From Symbiodinium natans (Eukaryota > Sar > Dinophyceae > Suessiales > Symbiodiniaceae), in assembly GCA_905221605.1 (NCBI GenBank), contig CAJNDS010001101.1:132501-162500 (forward strand): DNA of 30,000 bases. The letters are read 5' to 3'. Under the pieces are notes generated by a model. That model had not been told where the DNA came from and did not search any database. It saw only the letters and a program-made list of their open reading frames with translations. The translations under genes and the position numbers were made by a program. Below, piece by piece: positions 29,101-29,979 of this stretch. Positions within the stretch are counted from its first letter, which is position 1. Each line of letters starts with the position of its first letter.

Positions 29101-29911
29101 CATCCCAGCCTCGGCTTCGGTTCAGGATGCTTACTTGGAGGTTCATGGGTACTTATAACCACAGTTAAAAGTCTTCTTATAACTTACTTAGGGGACTTAG
29201 GGGGCTTATAAGTACAGTTATAAATTAGGGTTATAAGTACCCTGAACCTCCAAGTAGGGTTCAGGGGTTTAGGGCTATGAAGCTCTGGGCTTAGTGTCCC
29301 TGAACCCAACACCTTAAACCCTACACCCTCTTAGGGCCTCGGTGGTGCAATTGCTCAGGGATTGCAAGGGGTTTTAGGAAGTTGGAGGTCTGGGGCTTCG
29401 GTTTCTATCACGTGCTCTTGGGTATGATCCCAAATATGAGGGGTCATTTAACCCCTAAACCCTATATAAACCCTAAACCCTAAACCAAAAATCAGAATCT
29501 CCCAGAATCCCTCTTGAGGTTGACGTAACCATGAACCACAAAGTCAAGGACATCCTGCCAAAAATCCCTGTTGAGGACCGCCGGCCACACCACTTTACAC
29601 TTGGAGGTTCATGGGTAACGAAAAACCCAGCCAGAAGTCTACTGATTAACTACTTAGAGGACCTAGGGGGCTTATAGCTACAGAAATAAATTGGGGGGTT
29701 ATAAGCACTTTGAGTCTCCAAGTGGCCTATACCCTAAACCCTAAACCCTAAACCCTAAACCCTAAACCCTAAACCCTAAACCCTAAACAACCCTAACCCC
29801 TAAACCCTAAATTATGAACCTCCAAGAAGGCTTTCCAAGGGGAGGCACAGGAGCCCATGTTGATGGTCAGTGGTGCTCTGGCCATGCTTCCGGGCCGCTC
29901 CGTAAACAAGC
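4288..29911 (-). CDS. Giant multi-exon gene with SAM-dependent methyltransferase domain (36 candidate exons; 5' and 3' ends not found)
   Basis: Role: the recognisable part is a class I S-adenosylmethionine-dependent methyltransferase, probably a metal-dependent O-methyltransferase; the substrate is unknown. Seen: about 36 small minus-strand open islands, each starting after AG (34 of 36 followed by G) and ending at GT or GC, with codon phases that match across almost all junctions. Order of parts: unrecognised N-terminal region (29911-20242), possible EF-hand loop (19530-19016), methyltransferase core (18526-9437), C-terminal region (9241-4288). Known for the family: TylF/MycE-type enzymes share the DD..H and IED motifs that hold a metal and the catalytic His. 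Odd: coding is only a few percent of the span; introns consist of MITEs and telomere-like arrays. It could be two adjacent same-strand genes; no start, stop or poly(A) signal was identified. The methyltransferase identity is firm; exact exon ends are less so. Confidence 0.75.
4791..4934. mobile_element. Family A MITE (A2)
   Basis: acttggaggttcatggtact at the left and gtaccatgaacctccaggta at the right; the inner body shows the typical alternation of ttataacc / ggttata and aggggctcataa. Confidence 0.85.
5005..5098. mobile_element. Family H element (H1)
   Basis: tacccaaaggctccaatgta .. acataggagcctttgggta, inner atctagtatac. Nearly identical to the reverse complement of H2, so it moved recently compared with other families. 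Confidence 0.85.
5285..5320. repeat. T20-G16 double homopolymer
   Basis: Twenty T directly followed by sixteen G. Comparable to C16-A13 at 20680-20708. Confidence 0.95.
5812..5912. mobile_element. Family F element (F2)
   Basis: atccatgtacctatttagca at the left, tacaggtacatggatcctta at the right; interior tatacttgggcacttaagct as in F1. Confidence 0.8.
5976..6016. repeat. CCCTAAA array
   Basis: About six units; lies just beyond the donor of exon 35. From 6107 to 6440 the intron is a field of worn TTTAGGG-like words without other features. Confidence 0.9.
6027..6052 (-). CDS. Candidate micro-exon 35 (LAPQGSGR)
   Basis: 26 bp, phase 1 to 0, after the C-rich acceptor ctgtgcggcAG|G, donor GGAGG|GTAAAG. 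The minus frame upstream of it (QAITLTTLQVPVRQDWRHKA) is open from 6106, so a longer exon in another phase is possible. Confidence 0.45.
6505..6658. mobile_element. Family B MITE with CCCTAAA array in its loop
   Basis: Left arm caccccttaatgaaggaag at 6505; right arm gcattgggctccttggg ending near 6658. The array at 6549-6613 sits where other copies have a short loop. Confidence 0.65.
6549..6613. repeat. CCCTAAA array in a family B loop
   Basis: About nine units, nearly perfect, flanked by the two arms of a family B element. Confidence 0.9.
6843..6927 (-). CDS. Candidate exon 34 (AVSIGKNEAAIVLSISPETQ)
   Basis: 85 bp, phase 0 to 1, after gcatcaagtAG|G with the good donor CCAGG|GTAAAT. Encodes AVSIGKNEAAIVLSISPETQ then AAFPHVSQ. 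KNEAAIVLS could be the last beta strand of the methyltransferase fold. The plus-strand ORF at 6703-6999 covers it and is probably a shadow. Confidence 0.6.
7048..7175. mobile_element. Possible family M element
   Basis: ttccatggtcccttagtata and gggaagggaccatatg form inverted ends. A shorter relative (acatggtccctg .. agggaccatgc) lies at 4091-4133. Confidence 0.45.
7218..7306 (-). CDS. Uncertain exon island between exons 33 and 34
   Basis: Begins after ccctgaAG|G; donor CTCG|GTAGGG at the low end. Two minus frames are open, and one contains SHHIRQSRRSSQ. No phase fits both neighbours cleanly, except a 15-bp piece (ARTTS). It may be intronic. Confidence 0.25.
7529..7649. mobile_element. Family A MITE (A3)
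   Basis: Left end acttggagctgtacttata, right end gtaccatgaacctccaagta; the left end has lost part of the ttcatgg block. Confidence 0.8.
8114..8177. repeat. G-rich tract
   Basis: Some 60 bases almost entirely G. It produces a Gly-only ORF segment that is not coding. The 7660-8480 stretch around it shows no other feature. Confidence 0.9.
8734..8799 (-). CDS. Candidate exon 33 (APFTADGTLVRSYLLNLS)
   Basis: 66 bp (or 60 bp with the donor GCCGCT|GTCTCG), phase 0 to 0, after gtgcgAG|G. APFTADGTLVRSYLLNLS-AAVS looks like a C-terminal helix of the domain. A longer open frame overlaps in another phase (8486-8806) but contains a CCCTAAA-derived tail. Confidence 0.6.
9194..9241 (-). CDS. Candidate exon 32 (DALWPSHSLSWLSDVF)
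   Basis: 48 bp, phase 0 to 0, after attcgttAG|G, GC donor GTGTTT|GCTTCG; a GT donor at GAC|GTGTTT is an alternative. All three frames are open across the island. The chosen frame follows the IED exon in phase. Confidence 0.6.
9301..9374. repeat. TTTAGGG array
   Basis: Ten perfect units, lying between exons 31 and 32. Confidence 0.95.
9437..9471 (-). CDS. Methyltransferase exon 31, IED motif (GVYLIEDVHIQ)
   Basis: 35 bp, phase 1 to 0, after aactgagcAG|G, GC donor ATACAG|GCAGGC. With the preceding G it reads GGVYLIEDVH, the most conserved late motif (PGG.Y.IED.H), whose Glu-Asp are metal ligands in MycE-like enzymes. The plus strand is also open here and is rejected as a shadow. Confidence 0.85.
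9695..9823. mobile_element. Family B MITE (B4)
   Basis: cccaaagagcccaatacccc at the left and attattgggactctct at the right, with aaggaat arms. It occupies much of the 366-bp intron between exons 30 and 31. Confidence 0.75.
9838..9876 (-). CDS. Methyltransferase exon 30 (VRDWPLADVAGC)
   Basis: 39 bp, phase 1 to 1, after gatgccgAG|G, donor CTGCG|GTTAAG. Fills the stretch between DD..H and GG-YLIED; the spliced DD-to-GG spacing is 25 residues, as I recall for the family. Family A copy A4 abuts its acceptor side and the B4 element abuts its donor side. Confidence 0.75.
9893..10374. mobile_element. Enlarged family A element (A4) with internal tandem copies
   Basis: Ends agggttcatggtact and gtgccatgaaccgccaagt. 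The interior (9968-10262) holds about four 71-83 bp units beginning aacccatag..taagcccc..aagtgccctata. A CCCTAAA tract interrupts the last unit. Confidence 0.8.
11066..11168. repeat. TTTGGGG-variant array
   Basis: Telomere-like words in which TTTGGGG dominates over TTTAGGG (about 13 units), with two TTTGCGG units. Compare the AAACCCC block at 23156. Confidence 0.9.
11307..11407. mobile_element. Family B MITE (B5)
   Basis: ctacccaaagacccct at the left and attgggctctctgggta at the right, with ttaaggaatattcc arms. TA at both ends. Confidence 0.8.
11651..11690 (-). CDS. Methyltransferase exon 29, catalytic DD..H motif
   Basis: 40 bp, phase 0 to 1, after caagccccAG|G, donor CTGGG|GTTTCG, a degenerate telomere unit. 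VIVDDANHWAKDW corresponds to VI(I/V)DDGSH of the family, where an Asp binds the metal and the His acts as general base. Ala-Asn replaces the common Gly-Ser, which is unusual but keeps D, D and H. Confidence 0.85.
12270..12332 (-). CDS. Methyltransferase exon 28 (ASDQSGFDAL .. KDFD)
   Basis: 63 bp, phase 0 to 0. The acceptor aacccctgcAG|G follows a CCCTAAACCCC tract. GC donor TTCGAT|GCTGCT. Encodes ANASDQSGFDALGEVGFK-DFD. (A/G)DQS and FD are the beta-3 and beta-4 landmarks. A GT donor 14 bp later gives FDAAWIR, which breaks the family motif. Confidence 0.88.
12481..12540. repeat. Perfect 30-bp tandem duplication
   Basis: ttgatctaagcctgtggggc-aagccgatgc twice with no mismatch. On the minus strand each copy carries a possible acceptor (gccccacAG|GC). 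The region is open on both strands but I could not place it in the exon chain. Confidence 0.95.
12639..12725. mobile_element. Family H relic (H4)
   Basis: The left half gcctgaaggctctaatgtag-ttcc and ggttagttatagggggtt remain; the right half is lost. Confidence 0.5.
13322..13418. mobile_element. Chimeric element: family D left end, family A right end
   Basis: Starts acttggtagcccagtta (family D) and ends gataagtaccacaaacctcc-aagta (family A). Either recombination or D and A share an older terminal design. Confidence 0.6.
13504..13605. mobile_element. Family J element (J2)
   Basis: gagatgttaccccttattcg at the left, agggggaacatcccaa at the right; the centre ggggtactagaaacgctat matches J1. Confidence 0.75.
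14107..14335. mobile_element. Family K repeats with CTTCCAAGTA blocks
   Basis: agcttccaagtaa-ggtt-tacttggaagct forms a hairpin at 14110-14134. Two further ggcttccaag blocks preceded by aagtcaaa follow at 14217-14246 and 14307-14335. Confidence 0.55.
14434..14523. repeat. TTTAGGG array
   Basis: About twelve perfect units within the 3.4-kb intron 12333-15703 between methyltransferase exons 27 and 28. That intron also holds a second array, J2, K blocks and the D/A chimera. Confidence 0.95.
15174..15260. repeat. TTTAGGG array
   Basis: About twelve perfect units, the same intron as the array at 14434 and the same orientation. Confidence 0.95.
15704..15747 (-). CDS. Methyltransferase exon 27 (MDKNLLTFHMKGRP)
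   Basis: 44 bp, phase 1 to 0, after cctggtgcAG|G, GC donor GACCG|GCCACA. Completes Gly and gives VVG-MDKN, the beta-2 strand whose Asp normally binds the SAM ribose. The plus strand here (PGIFGFRGVAGLP..) is open with a GTGAGC-like donor but is a shadow. Confidence 0.85.
16127..16236. mobile_element. Family B MITE (B6)
   Basis: tacagagagcccaatacc at the left and cttgggctctttgggta at the right. The inner arms gattcagga / cttgattaagg are diverged. Confidence 0.75.
16370..16577. repeat. GGGCTTA / GGGCTGA / GGGCCTA variant array
   Basis: Heptamer register is kept but the unit changes in blocks: GGGCCTA, GGGCTTA, TTTAGGG, GGGCTGA (six in a row), then back. It ends exactly at element C2. Confidence 0.95.
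16579..16681. mobile_element. Family C element (C2)
   Basis: tacaaggagggg and ggggcccctccttgta ends; the interior agggccctaaattgggtt and cctaagttagg match C1. Flanked by a G-rich telomere-like array on the left. Confidence 0.7.
16721..16848. repeat. CCCTAAA array
   Basis: About eighteen units in the opposite orientation to the array at 16370; C2 lies between the two. Confidence 0.95.
17217..17274. repeat. 29-bp tandem duplication
   Basis: tcattatggtaactcaatgg-ccacttaag twice in direct succession. Lies 45 bp from the donor of exon 26, inside its intron. Confidence 0.95.
17320..17380 (-). CDS. Methyltransferase exon 26, SAM motif I
   Basis: 61 bp, phase 0 to 1, after ctaaagAG|G, GC donor GGTAG|GCGGGT. 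VRMGSSLAMWSEYFPHGTVV, then G split with exon 27. Joined to exon 25 it gives LEFG-VRMGSS, the glycine-rich SAM loop, followed by the MW..YFP signature of the TylF-like family. The GC donor is required: a GT donor 3 bp later would break the VVG-MD join. Confidence 0.88.
18094..18177 (-). CDS. Methyltransferase exon 25 (HDYLGNYERLL .. VLEFG)
   Basis: 84 bp, phase 0 to 0, after cagactcAG|G with GC donor TTCGGC|GCTCGC. Encodes ASGWHDYLGNYERLLFHL then PLTANVLEFG. HDY..YE.LL and VLE(I/F)G are the conserved lead-in and the beta-1 strand of the Rossmann fold. With exon 26 it completes SAM motif I. Confidence 0.88.
18488..18526 (-). CDS. Methyltransferase exon 24 (ALFELPAIGSGDK)
   Basis: 39 bp, phase 0 to 0, between gcccaAG|G and GACAAG|GCCCCC (GC donor). 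The GSGDK ending matches the G(T/S)DK element that precedes the HDY segment in TylF/MycE-type methyltransferases. Confidence 0.8.
19016..19060 (-). CDS. Candidate exon 23 (LGLLACQMSLDEIG)
   Basis: 45 bp, phase 0 to 0, from gcccagcAG|G to ATTGGT|GCGCCT (GC donor). D-LGLLACQMSLDEIG leads into the methyltransferase domain; SLDEI followed by exon 24 resembles the N-terminal helix of TylF-like enzymes. Confidence 0.7.
19170..19213 (-). CDS. Candidate exon 22, EF-hand-like calcium loop
   Basis: 44 bp, phase 1 to 0, after gggttAG|G, GC donor TATGAT|GCGTTC. Reads GENDRDDDGNMTYD; joined to exon 23 it makes D-R-D-D-D-G-N-M-T-Y-D-D-L. Loop positions 1, 3 and 5 are Asp, 6 is Gly, 8 is Met, and 12 is Asp instead of the usual Glu. 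A single hand with Asp at position 12 would bind calcium weakly if at all. The downstream intron is 109 bp. Confidence 0.55.
19224..19455. mobile_element. Family D element (D1) with nested family E
   Basis: cttggtagcccaga at the left and accactgggctaccaag at the right enclose a complete family E copy. The whole composite makes up most of the 316-bp intron between exons 21 and 22. Confidence 0.8.
19254..19382. mobile_element. Family E palindromic element (E1)
   Basis: gggtaatataggggcctgaa at the left mirrors ttccgacccctatgttaccc at the right. Related copies are E2 and E3. Confidence 0.7.
19530..19596 (-). CDS. Candidate exon 21 (ISVLFWALEAFEAELFGW)
   Basis: 67 bp, phase 0 to 1, after gcgggAG|G, GC donor GTGGG|GCTTAG. 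Encodes GLREISVLFWALEAFEAELF-GW. The frame stays open for about 20 further codons. If exon 22 is an EF-hand loop, this exon supplies its entering helix. Confidence 0.65.
19938..20060. mobile_element. Family A MITE (A6)
   Basis: Worn left end gcttggttgagttcccttg and clear right end gtaccacgaacctccaagta; the body has cccaattataaccatat and gggcttataaga. Confidence 0.75.
20242..20286 (-). CDS. Candidate exon 20, basic linker
   Basis: 45 bp, phase 0 to 0, from gcgttgAG|G to GCCGCT|GTCCCC. Reads DLAQERPKRRRGRAA, strongly basic. The same island is open in another minus frame with an acidic run (KNDQSEDEDEPLSP). That frame needs an AG|C acceptor and breaks phase with exon 21. Treat the frame as unsettled. 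Confidence 0.4.
20330..20379. repeat. CCCTAAA array
   Basis: About seven units with one CCCTACA variant, just upstream (gene direction) of exon 20. Confidence 0.9.
20505..20640. mobile_element. Family G repeat
   Basis: Minus-strand blocks gaccccccaagtagtaggatt and tttcggaaaccaccacctagg (split here) recur in the same order near 24660-24745. Two copies only, ends unclear. Confidence 0.45.
20842..20888. repeat. CCCTAAA array that begins at a 5' splice site
   Basis: On the minus strand the intron after exon 19 starts GTTTAGGG and continues as (GTTTAGG)n for nearly seven units. Confidence 0.9.
20889..20932 (-). CDS. Candidate exon 19, donor formed by telomere repeat
   Basis: 44 bp, phase 1 to 0, after ttccagccAG|G. 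Peptide C-RHFKRVVCQKDPMR. The donor ATGAGG|GTTTAGGG is the first unit of a TTTAGGG array that fills the start of the next intron, so a telomere-like repeat serves as the 5' splice site. Confidence 0.7.
20977..21462. repeat. Largest TTTAGGG array with GGGTCTA sub-arrays
   Basis: About 485 bp, the longest array in the window. Contains two blocks of GGGTCTA (21000-21030 and 21056-21122), long perfect TTTAGGG stretches, one eight-base slip and a GGGTGTA triplet near 21358. Confidence 0.95.
21699..21798 (-). CDS. Candidate exon 18 (LLFALHEAFEASLHSF)
   Basis: 100 bp, phase 0 to 1, after ttgcctgAG|G with GC donor CTTCT|GCGCCA. Encodes VAWGGMQVLDGPPHGPK then LLFALHEAFEASLHSF. The last part resembles exon 21 (VLFWALEAFEAELFGW), which may mean an internal repeat in the protein. 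Confidence 0.7.
22004..22031 (-). CDS. Candidate exon 17 (PFTHGFCCE)
   Basis: 28 bp, phase 2 to 0. Excellent acceptor tcggcccccAG|G and GC donor TGTGAG|GCGCCC. Completes an Ala codon from exon 16 and reads A-PFTHGFCCE. Contains a Cys pair. Confidence 0.55.
22330..22512. repeat. CCCTAAA array with CCCTAGA variants
   Basis: About 25 units; CCCTAGA units cluster near 22440-22480 and are the complement-strand twin of the GGGTCTA units at 21056. Confidence 0.9.
22700..22754 (-). CDS. Candidate exon 16 (VHFRSLLPGDRERVLEL)
   Basis: 55 bp, phase 1 to 2, after ttggaAG|G and ending at the strong donor TTGGC|GTGAGC. Charged, helix-like peptide. It is immediately flanked upstream by a CCCTAAA array at 22776-22825. 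Confidence 0.65.
22776..22825. repeat. CCCTAAA array
   Basis: Seven perfect units within 25 bp of the acceptor of exon 16, where the C-rich strand could serve as pyrimidine tract. Confidence 0.9.
22993..23048 (-). CDS. Candidate exon 15 (MNSASAAYLLQPKAKDLG)
   Basis: 56 bp, phase 2 to 1, from ccaaaaAG|G to GGGGC|GCCCAA (GC donor). Peptide T-MNSASAAYLLQPKAKDLG-R. A shorter alternative in another frame (DEQCLG, ending 23033) also keeps phase with exon 16. Confidence 0.5.
23156..23249. repeat. AAACCCC array joined to AAACCCT array
   Basis: Nine consecutive AAACCCC units followed by five AAACCCT units, a clean block change. Confidence 0.95.
23297..23322 (-). CDS. Candidate micro-exon 14 (GPLPAYMP)
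   Basis: 26 bp between gtataAG|G and CCTAC|GTAAGC, a strong donor. Phase 0 to 2. A second solution (phase 1 to 0, SFACVYAY) would work with different donors in exons 13 and 15. Chosen because the resulting exon 15 is longer and protein-like. Confidence 0.45.
23337..23446. mobile_element. Family F palindrome (F1) filling a 154-bp intron
   Basis: About 41 bp at each end are perfect inverted copies (acccaaaggatccatgtacc .. ggtacatggatcctttgggt, then tatagtatatacttgggcc). It sits in intron 23323-23476 between exons 13 and 14 and forms most of that intron. Confidence 0.88.
23477..23549 (-). CDS. Candidate exon 13 (VYKKRPALAISTNTDPKSIE)
   Basis: 73 bp, phase 2 to 0, GC donor TACAAA|GCCTTA. The acceptor is gagttTAG|C, an exception to the AG|G rule, yet the phase fits exon 12 exactly. 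Reads A-VYKKRPALAISTNTDPKSIE-AEYK. The following intron is almost entirely the palindromic element F1. Confidence 0.6.
23573..23635. mobile_element. Degenerate or short family B relic
   Basis: Left cccaatacttccccttt and right agggtattgggcgctctgg remain. At 63 bp it is little more than half a normal copy. Lone right ends also occur at 1871-1893 and 21463-21488. Confidence 0.5.
23670..23697 (-). CDS. Candidate micro-exon 12 (FVCESVGP)
   Basis: 28 bp, phase 1 to 2, from catcatAG|G to CCCGC|GTAGCA. Continues exon 11 as VLVGG-FVCESVGP and supplies the first two bases of an Ala codon finished by exon 13. Confidence 0.5.
23808..23846 (-). CDS. Candidate exon 11 (LRWSWQPEVLVG)
   Basis: 39 bp, phase 1 to 1, between gccgAG|G and CGGAG|GTGGGG. 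Joined to exon 10 through a split TGC it reads MKLC-LRWSWQPEVLVG. All three frames are open in this GC-rich stretch, so phase is the main evidence. Confidence 0.5.
23991..24054. repeat. 29-bp direct repeat, AT-rich
   Basis: aaaacatatagatatatgta-aggctgtaa occurs at 23991-24019 and 24026-24054, separated by six bases. Each copy contains the small palindrome catatagatatatg. Confidence 0.9.
24053..24162. mobile_element. Possible palindromic element (family I)
   Basis: aacctctaaaggttcccc at the left mirrors ggggtacccccttagaggt at the right. Single copy in the window. Confidence 0.5.
24462..24552 (-). CDS. Candidate exon 10 (CGSIGTTCNIEHVESVEYKL)
   Basis: 91 bp, phase 0 to 1, GC donor AAGTTAT|GCCCAT. 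One of the two exons whose acceptor is not followed by G (gggtAG|T). Encodes SGNPWP then CGSIGTTCNIEHVESVEYKL then FMKL, with two Cys and a mixed helix-like tail. Confidence 0.6.
24573..24766. mobile_element. Family F element (F3) with nested family G
   Basis: ccatgtacctttcttgaacc and atgtaggtacaaggaccctta are the outer ends; a palindrome cttgggcccttaagcccaag lies inside. The insert at about 24650-24745 matches 20510-20640 in inverted orientation (family G: pagtaggattc and ttcggaaacc blocks). Confidence 0.6.
24776..24897. repeat. CCCTAAA array
   Basis: About sixteen units, the first few interrupted by CTTCT and ATT. In the intron between exons 9 and 10. Confidence 0.9.
24943..24996 (-). CDS. 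Candidate exon 9 (ATGAAGTRITAVSGSFSQ)
   Basis: 54 bp, phase 0 to 0, from catccgAG|G to TCGCAG|GCGTGC (GC donor). Gly/Ala/Ser-rich 18-residue piece. The plus strand is open here too (KLPLTAVILVPAAPV..); the minus reading is favoured by phase agreement with exons 8 and 10. Confidence 0.5.
25118..25228. mobile_element. Family A MITE (A7), left end replaced by telomere repeats
   Basis: The right end acccatgaacctccaagta is intact. The left arm begins at gggtacttataaccct directly after a TTTAGGG tract, as if the array had eaten the terminal block. Confidence 0.75.
25249..25321. mobile_element. Truncated family E element (E2)
   Basis: The right half aaggggatattgttagtaat-tattccgacccctttgctaccc matches E1; the left end is eroded. 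Confidence 0.6.
25336..25440. mobile_element. Family J palindromic element (J1)
   Basis: ttgggatgttccccgttata at the left, gggggaacatcccaa at the right; the inner gggggtactagaacccc is shared with J2. Confidence 0.75.
25492..25516 (-). CDS. Candidate micro-exon 8 (NLLATLVG)
   Basis: 25 bp after acacagttcAG|G, donor GGGA|GTAAAA. Phase 2 to 0 completes a Trp codon from exon 7, giving DLW-NLLATLVG. Kept because both neighbouring phases need exactly this; its small size makes it vulnerable. Confidence 0.45.
25941..26008 (-). CDS. Candidate exon 7, with N-glycosylation sequon
   Basis: 68 bp, phase 0 to 2, after tgttttgttgcAAG|G with GC donor CTATG|GCCTAA. Peptide VLSSAPGPPSYNLTHVTNQL-DL. The NLT sequon plus the hydrophobic stretch in exon 5 would fit a lumenal or extracellular location, which is inference only. 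Confidence 0.6.
26052..26146. mobile_element. Family A MITE (A8) fused to a family D copy
   Basis: Left end cttggaggttcatgga; its right half runs straight into the D3 left end tacttggtcgcccag, so the two elements share the boundary. Confidence 0.65.
26139..26252. mobile_element. Family D element (D3)
   Basis: tacttggtcgcccagt at the left, gggtaccactgggctaccaag at the right (one base beyond a 20-mer core). Interior aaaaagggcacccctta. Confidence 0.75.
26299..26391. mobile_element. Family H element (H2), inverted relative to H1
   Basis: cccaaaggctcctatgtagt .. actacattggagcctttggg. Only a few differences from H1 over about 93 bp by eye. Confidence 0.85.
26400..26502. mobile_element. Degenerate family A MITE (A9)
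   Basis: gctacttgcaggttcgtggt at the left and gtgccatgaacctctcgcta at the right; the interior keeps cccaatcataaccatgtta. Confidence 0.65.
26613..26670. repeat. TTTAGGG array
   Basis: About eight units, ending 27 bp from the donor of exon 6. Confidence 0.9.
26697..26764 (-). CDS. Candidate exon 6 (SASLTTTCPESGDGTPGTYT)
   Basis: 68 bp, phase 1 to 0, between tttagAG|GTTCAG and CTTCCC|GTCGAA. Joins exon 5 through a split Ser codon. Rich in Ser, Thr, Gly and Pro, so it may be a flexible linker. The plus strand is also open here (positions 26704-26937) but lacks splice-site consistency. Confidence 0.55.
26890..27002. mobile_element. Family B MITE (B7)
   Basis: accctaagcgcccaatacc .. gagtattgggctcttg with ccttaatta / taatcaagg arms. 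Lies in the intron between exons 5 and 6. Confidence 0.75.
27166..27302. repeat. TTTAGGG array
   Basis: About nineteen units, the first ten perfect. An opposite-orientation CCCTAAA array lies at 27018-27071. Between them is a GC-rich island (27075-27159), open on the minus strand (DLDCLGATEG..), that does not fit the phases of exons 5 and 6. Confidence 0.9.
27342..27486 (-). CDS. Candidate exon 5, hydrophobic segment (LTRLFCVAIALLTG)
   Basis: The longest exon, 145 bp, from gagctAAG|GTGTGG to the strong donor ACCA|GTGAGC. Phase 0 to 1. VWLTRLFCVAIALLTGASEE opens with a hydrophobic stretch that could be a membrane anchor. It is followed by a more ordinary soluble sequence (RNVMVALGREGIVGSLTS). 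Acceptor preceded by cttttctt. The stretch is too short to call a signal peptide with certainty, especially as upstream exons precede it. Confidence 0.65.
27527..27926. repeat. About 21-bp interspersed minisatellite (GAACAATGCCCACGAAA)
   Basis: About 18 imperfect copies of tttgaacaatgcccacgaaa, variable in spacing, over 400 bp. It lies in the intron between exons 4 and 5 and produces long but meaningless ORFs on both strands. It has no CRISPR character: there are no unique spacers. Confidence 0.9.
28028..28132. mobile_element. Family E element (E3)
   Basis: aatacggggccctgagcaat-cagaatagggttttgg corresponds to the E1 left arm and caaatcttccgacccctgta to its right arm. Confidence 0.55.
28133..28200. 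repeat. ATGT/ATGC microsatellite
   Basis: gtatgtatgtatgtgggtat followed by gcatatgcatatgtatatg. The candidate GC donor of exon 4 lies in it, so that exon end may be polymorphic. A TA-rich tract also occurs at 28396-28422. Confidence 0.85.
28189..28281 (-). CDS. Candidate exon 4 (DLLTPLSTEALRI..TLWSMYFH)
   Basis: 93 bp, phase 0 to 0, after aaatcgAG|G. The GC donor (TTTCAT|GCATAT) lies in an ATGT-rich tract. Encodes DLLTPLSTEALRIAQSILHK then QSKTLWSMYFH, with an amphipathic helix look. A GT donor 19 bp earlier (ACCCT|GTGGTC) is a rival but leaves a phase mismatch with exon 5. Confidence 0.55.
28469..28560. mobile_element. Family H element (H3), diverged
   Basis: ctgaaggctctaccgtagtt at the left and catacgagcctttgggta at the right; the centre ggttagttattggggattct matches H1. 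Confidence 0.75.
28628..28772. mobile_element. Family A MITE (A10)
   Basis: acttggggaggctcatggta at the left and gtaccatgaacctccaagta at the right. Full-length, with TA at the right edge. Confidence 0.85.
28895..29012. mobile_element. Family D element (D4)
   Basis: tactaggctgcccagtaacc at the left and gtactactgggcatcctagta at the right. The inner arms aaaaagggtaccctttttt are self-complementary. Confidence 0.7.
29066..29109 (-). CDS. Candidate exon 3 (WDDENTWERCCNRT)
   Basis: Starts after gccgAG|G and ends AGGACC|GTCCTA. Phase 1 to 0 gives G-WDDENTWERCCNRT, a Trp-, Cys- and acid-rich sequence unlike the surrounding repeats. It joins exon 2 through a split GGC codon. Family A element A11 begins within 25 bp upstream of its acceptor. 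Confidence 0.55.
29133..29256. mobile_element. Family A MITE (A11)
   Basis: acttggaggttcatgggta at the left and gtaccctgaacctccaagta at the right. Lies just upstream (in gene direction) of exon 3. Confidence 0.85.
29530..29554 (-). CDS. Candidate exon 2 (DVLDFVVH)
   Basis: A 25-bp exon after the pyrimidine-rich acceptor tttttggcAG|G, with donor CATG|GTTACG. Phase 0 to 1. Peptide DVLDFVVH followed by a split Gly codon. The minus frame stays open for 20 codons past the donor, so a later donor is possible. Confidence 0.5.
29599..29724. mobile_element. Family A MITE (A12)
   Basis: acttggaggttcatgggtaa at the left, actttgagtctccaagt at the right. Body diverged but colinear with A11. Confidence 0.75.
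29733..29790. repeat. CCCTAAA array
   Basis: Eight units between A12 and the lone family A end. The 29260-29530 stretch before A12 shows only worn heptamers. Confidence 0.9.
29847..29911 (-). CDS. Candidate exon 1 of the chain (ends ..PLTINMGSC)
   Basis: Follows tacgtAG|G and ends at TGT|GCCTCC (GC donor). Read in phase 1 to 0 it gives LFTERPGSMARAPLTINMGS then C. Another frame (LVYGAARKHGQST..) is also open, so the frame rests on agreement with the next exon. The upstream exon lies outside the window or was not recognised. The low-coordinate side is flanked by a lone family A end. Confidence 0.45.
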
Positions 29912-29979
29912 CTACGTACTTCCAACCCTAAACCCCAATATGATTTGAGGTTTAGGGTTTAGGGCTTAGGTTTTTTGGG

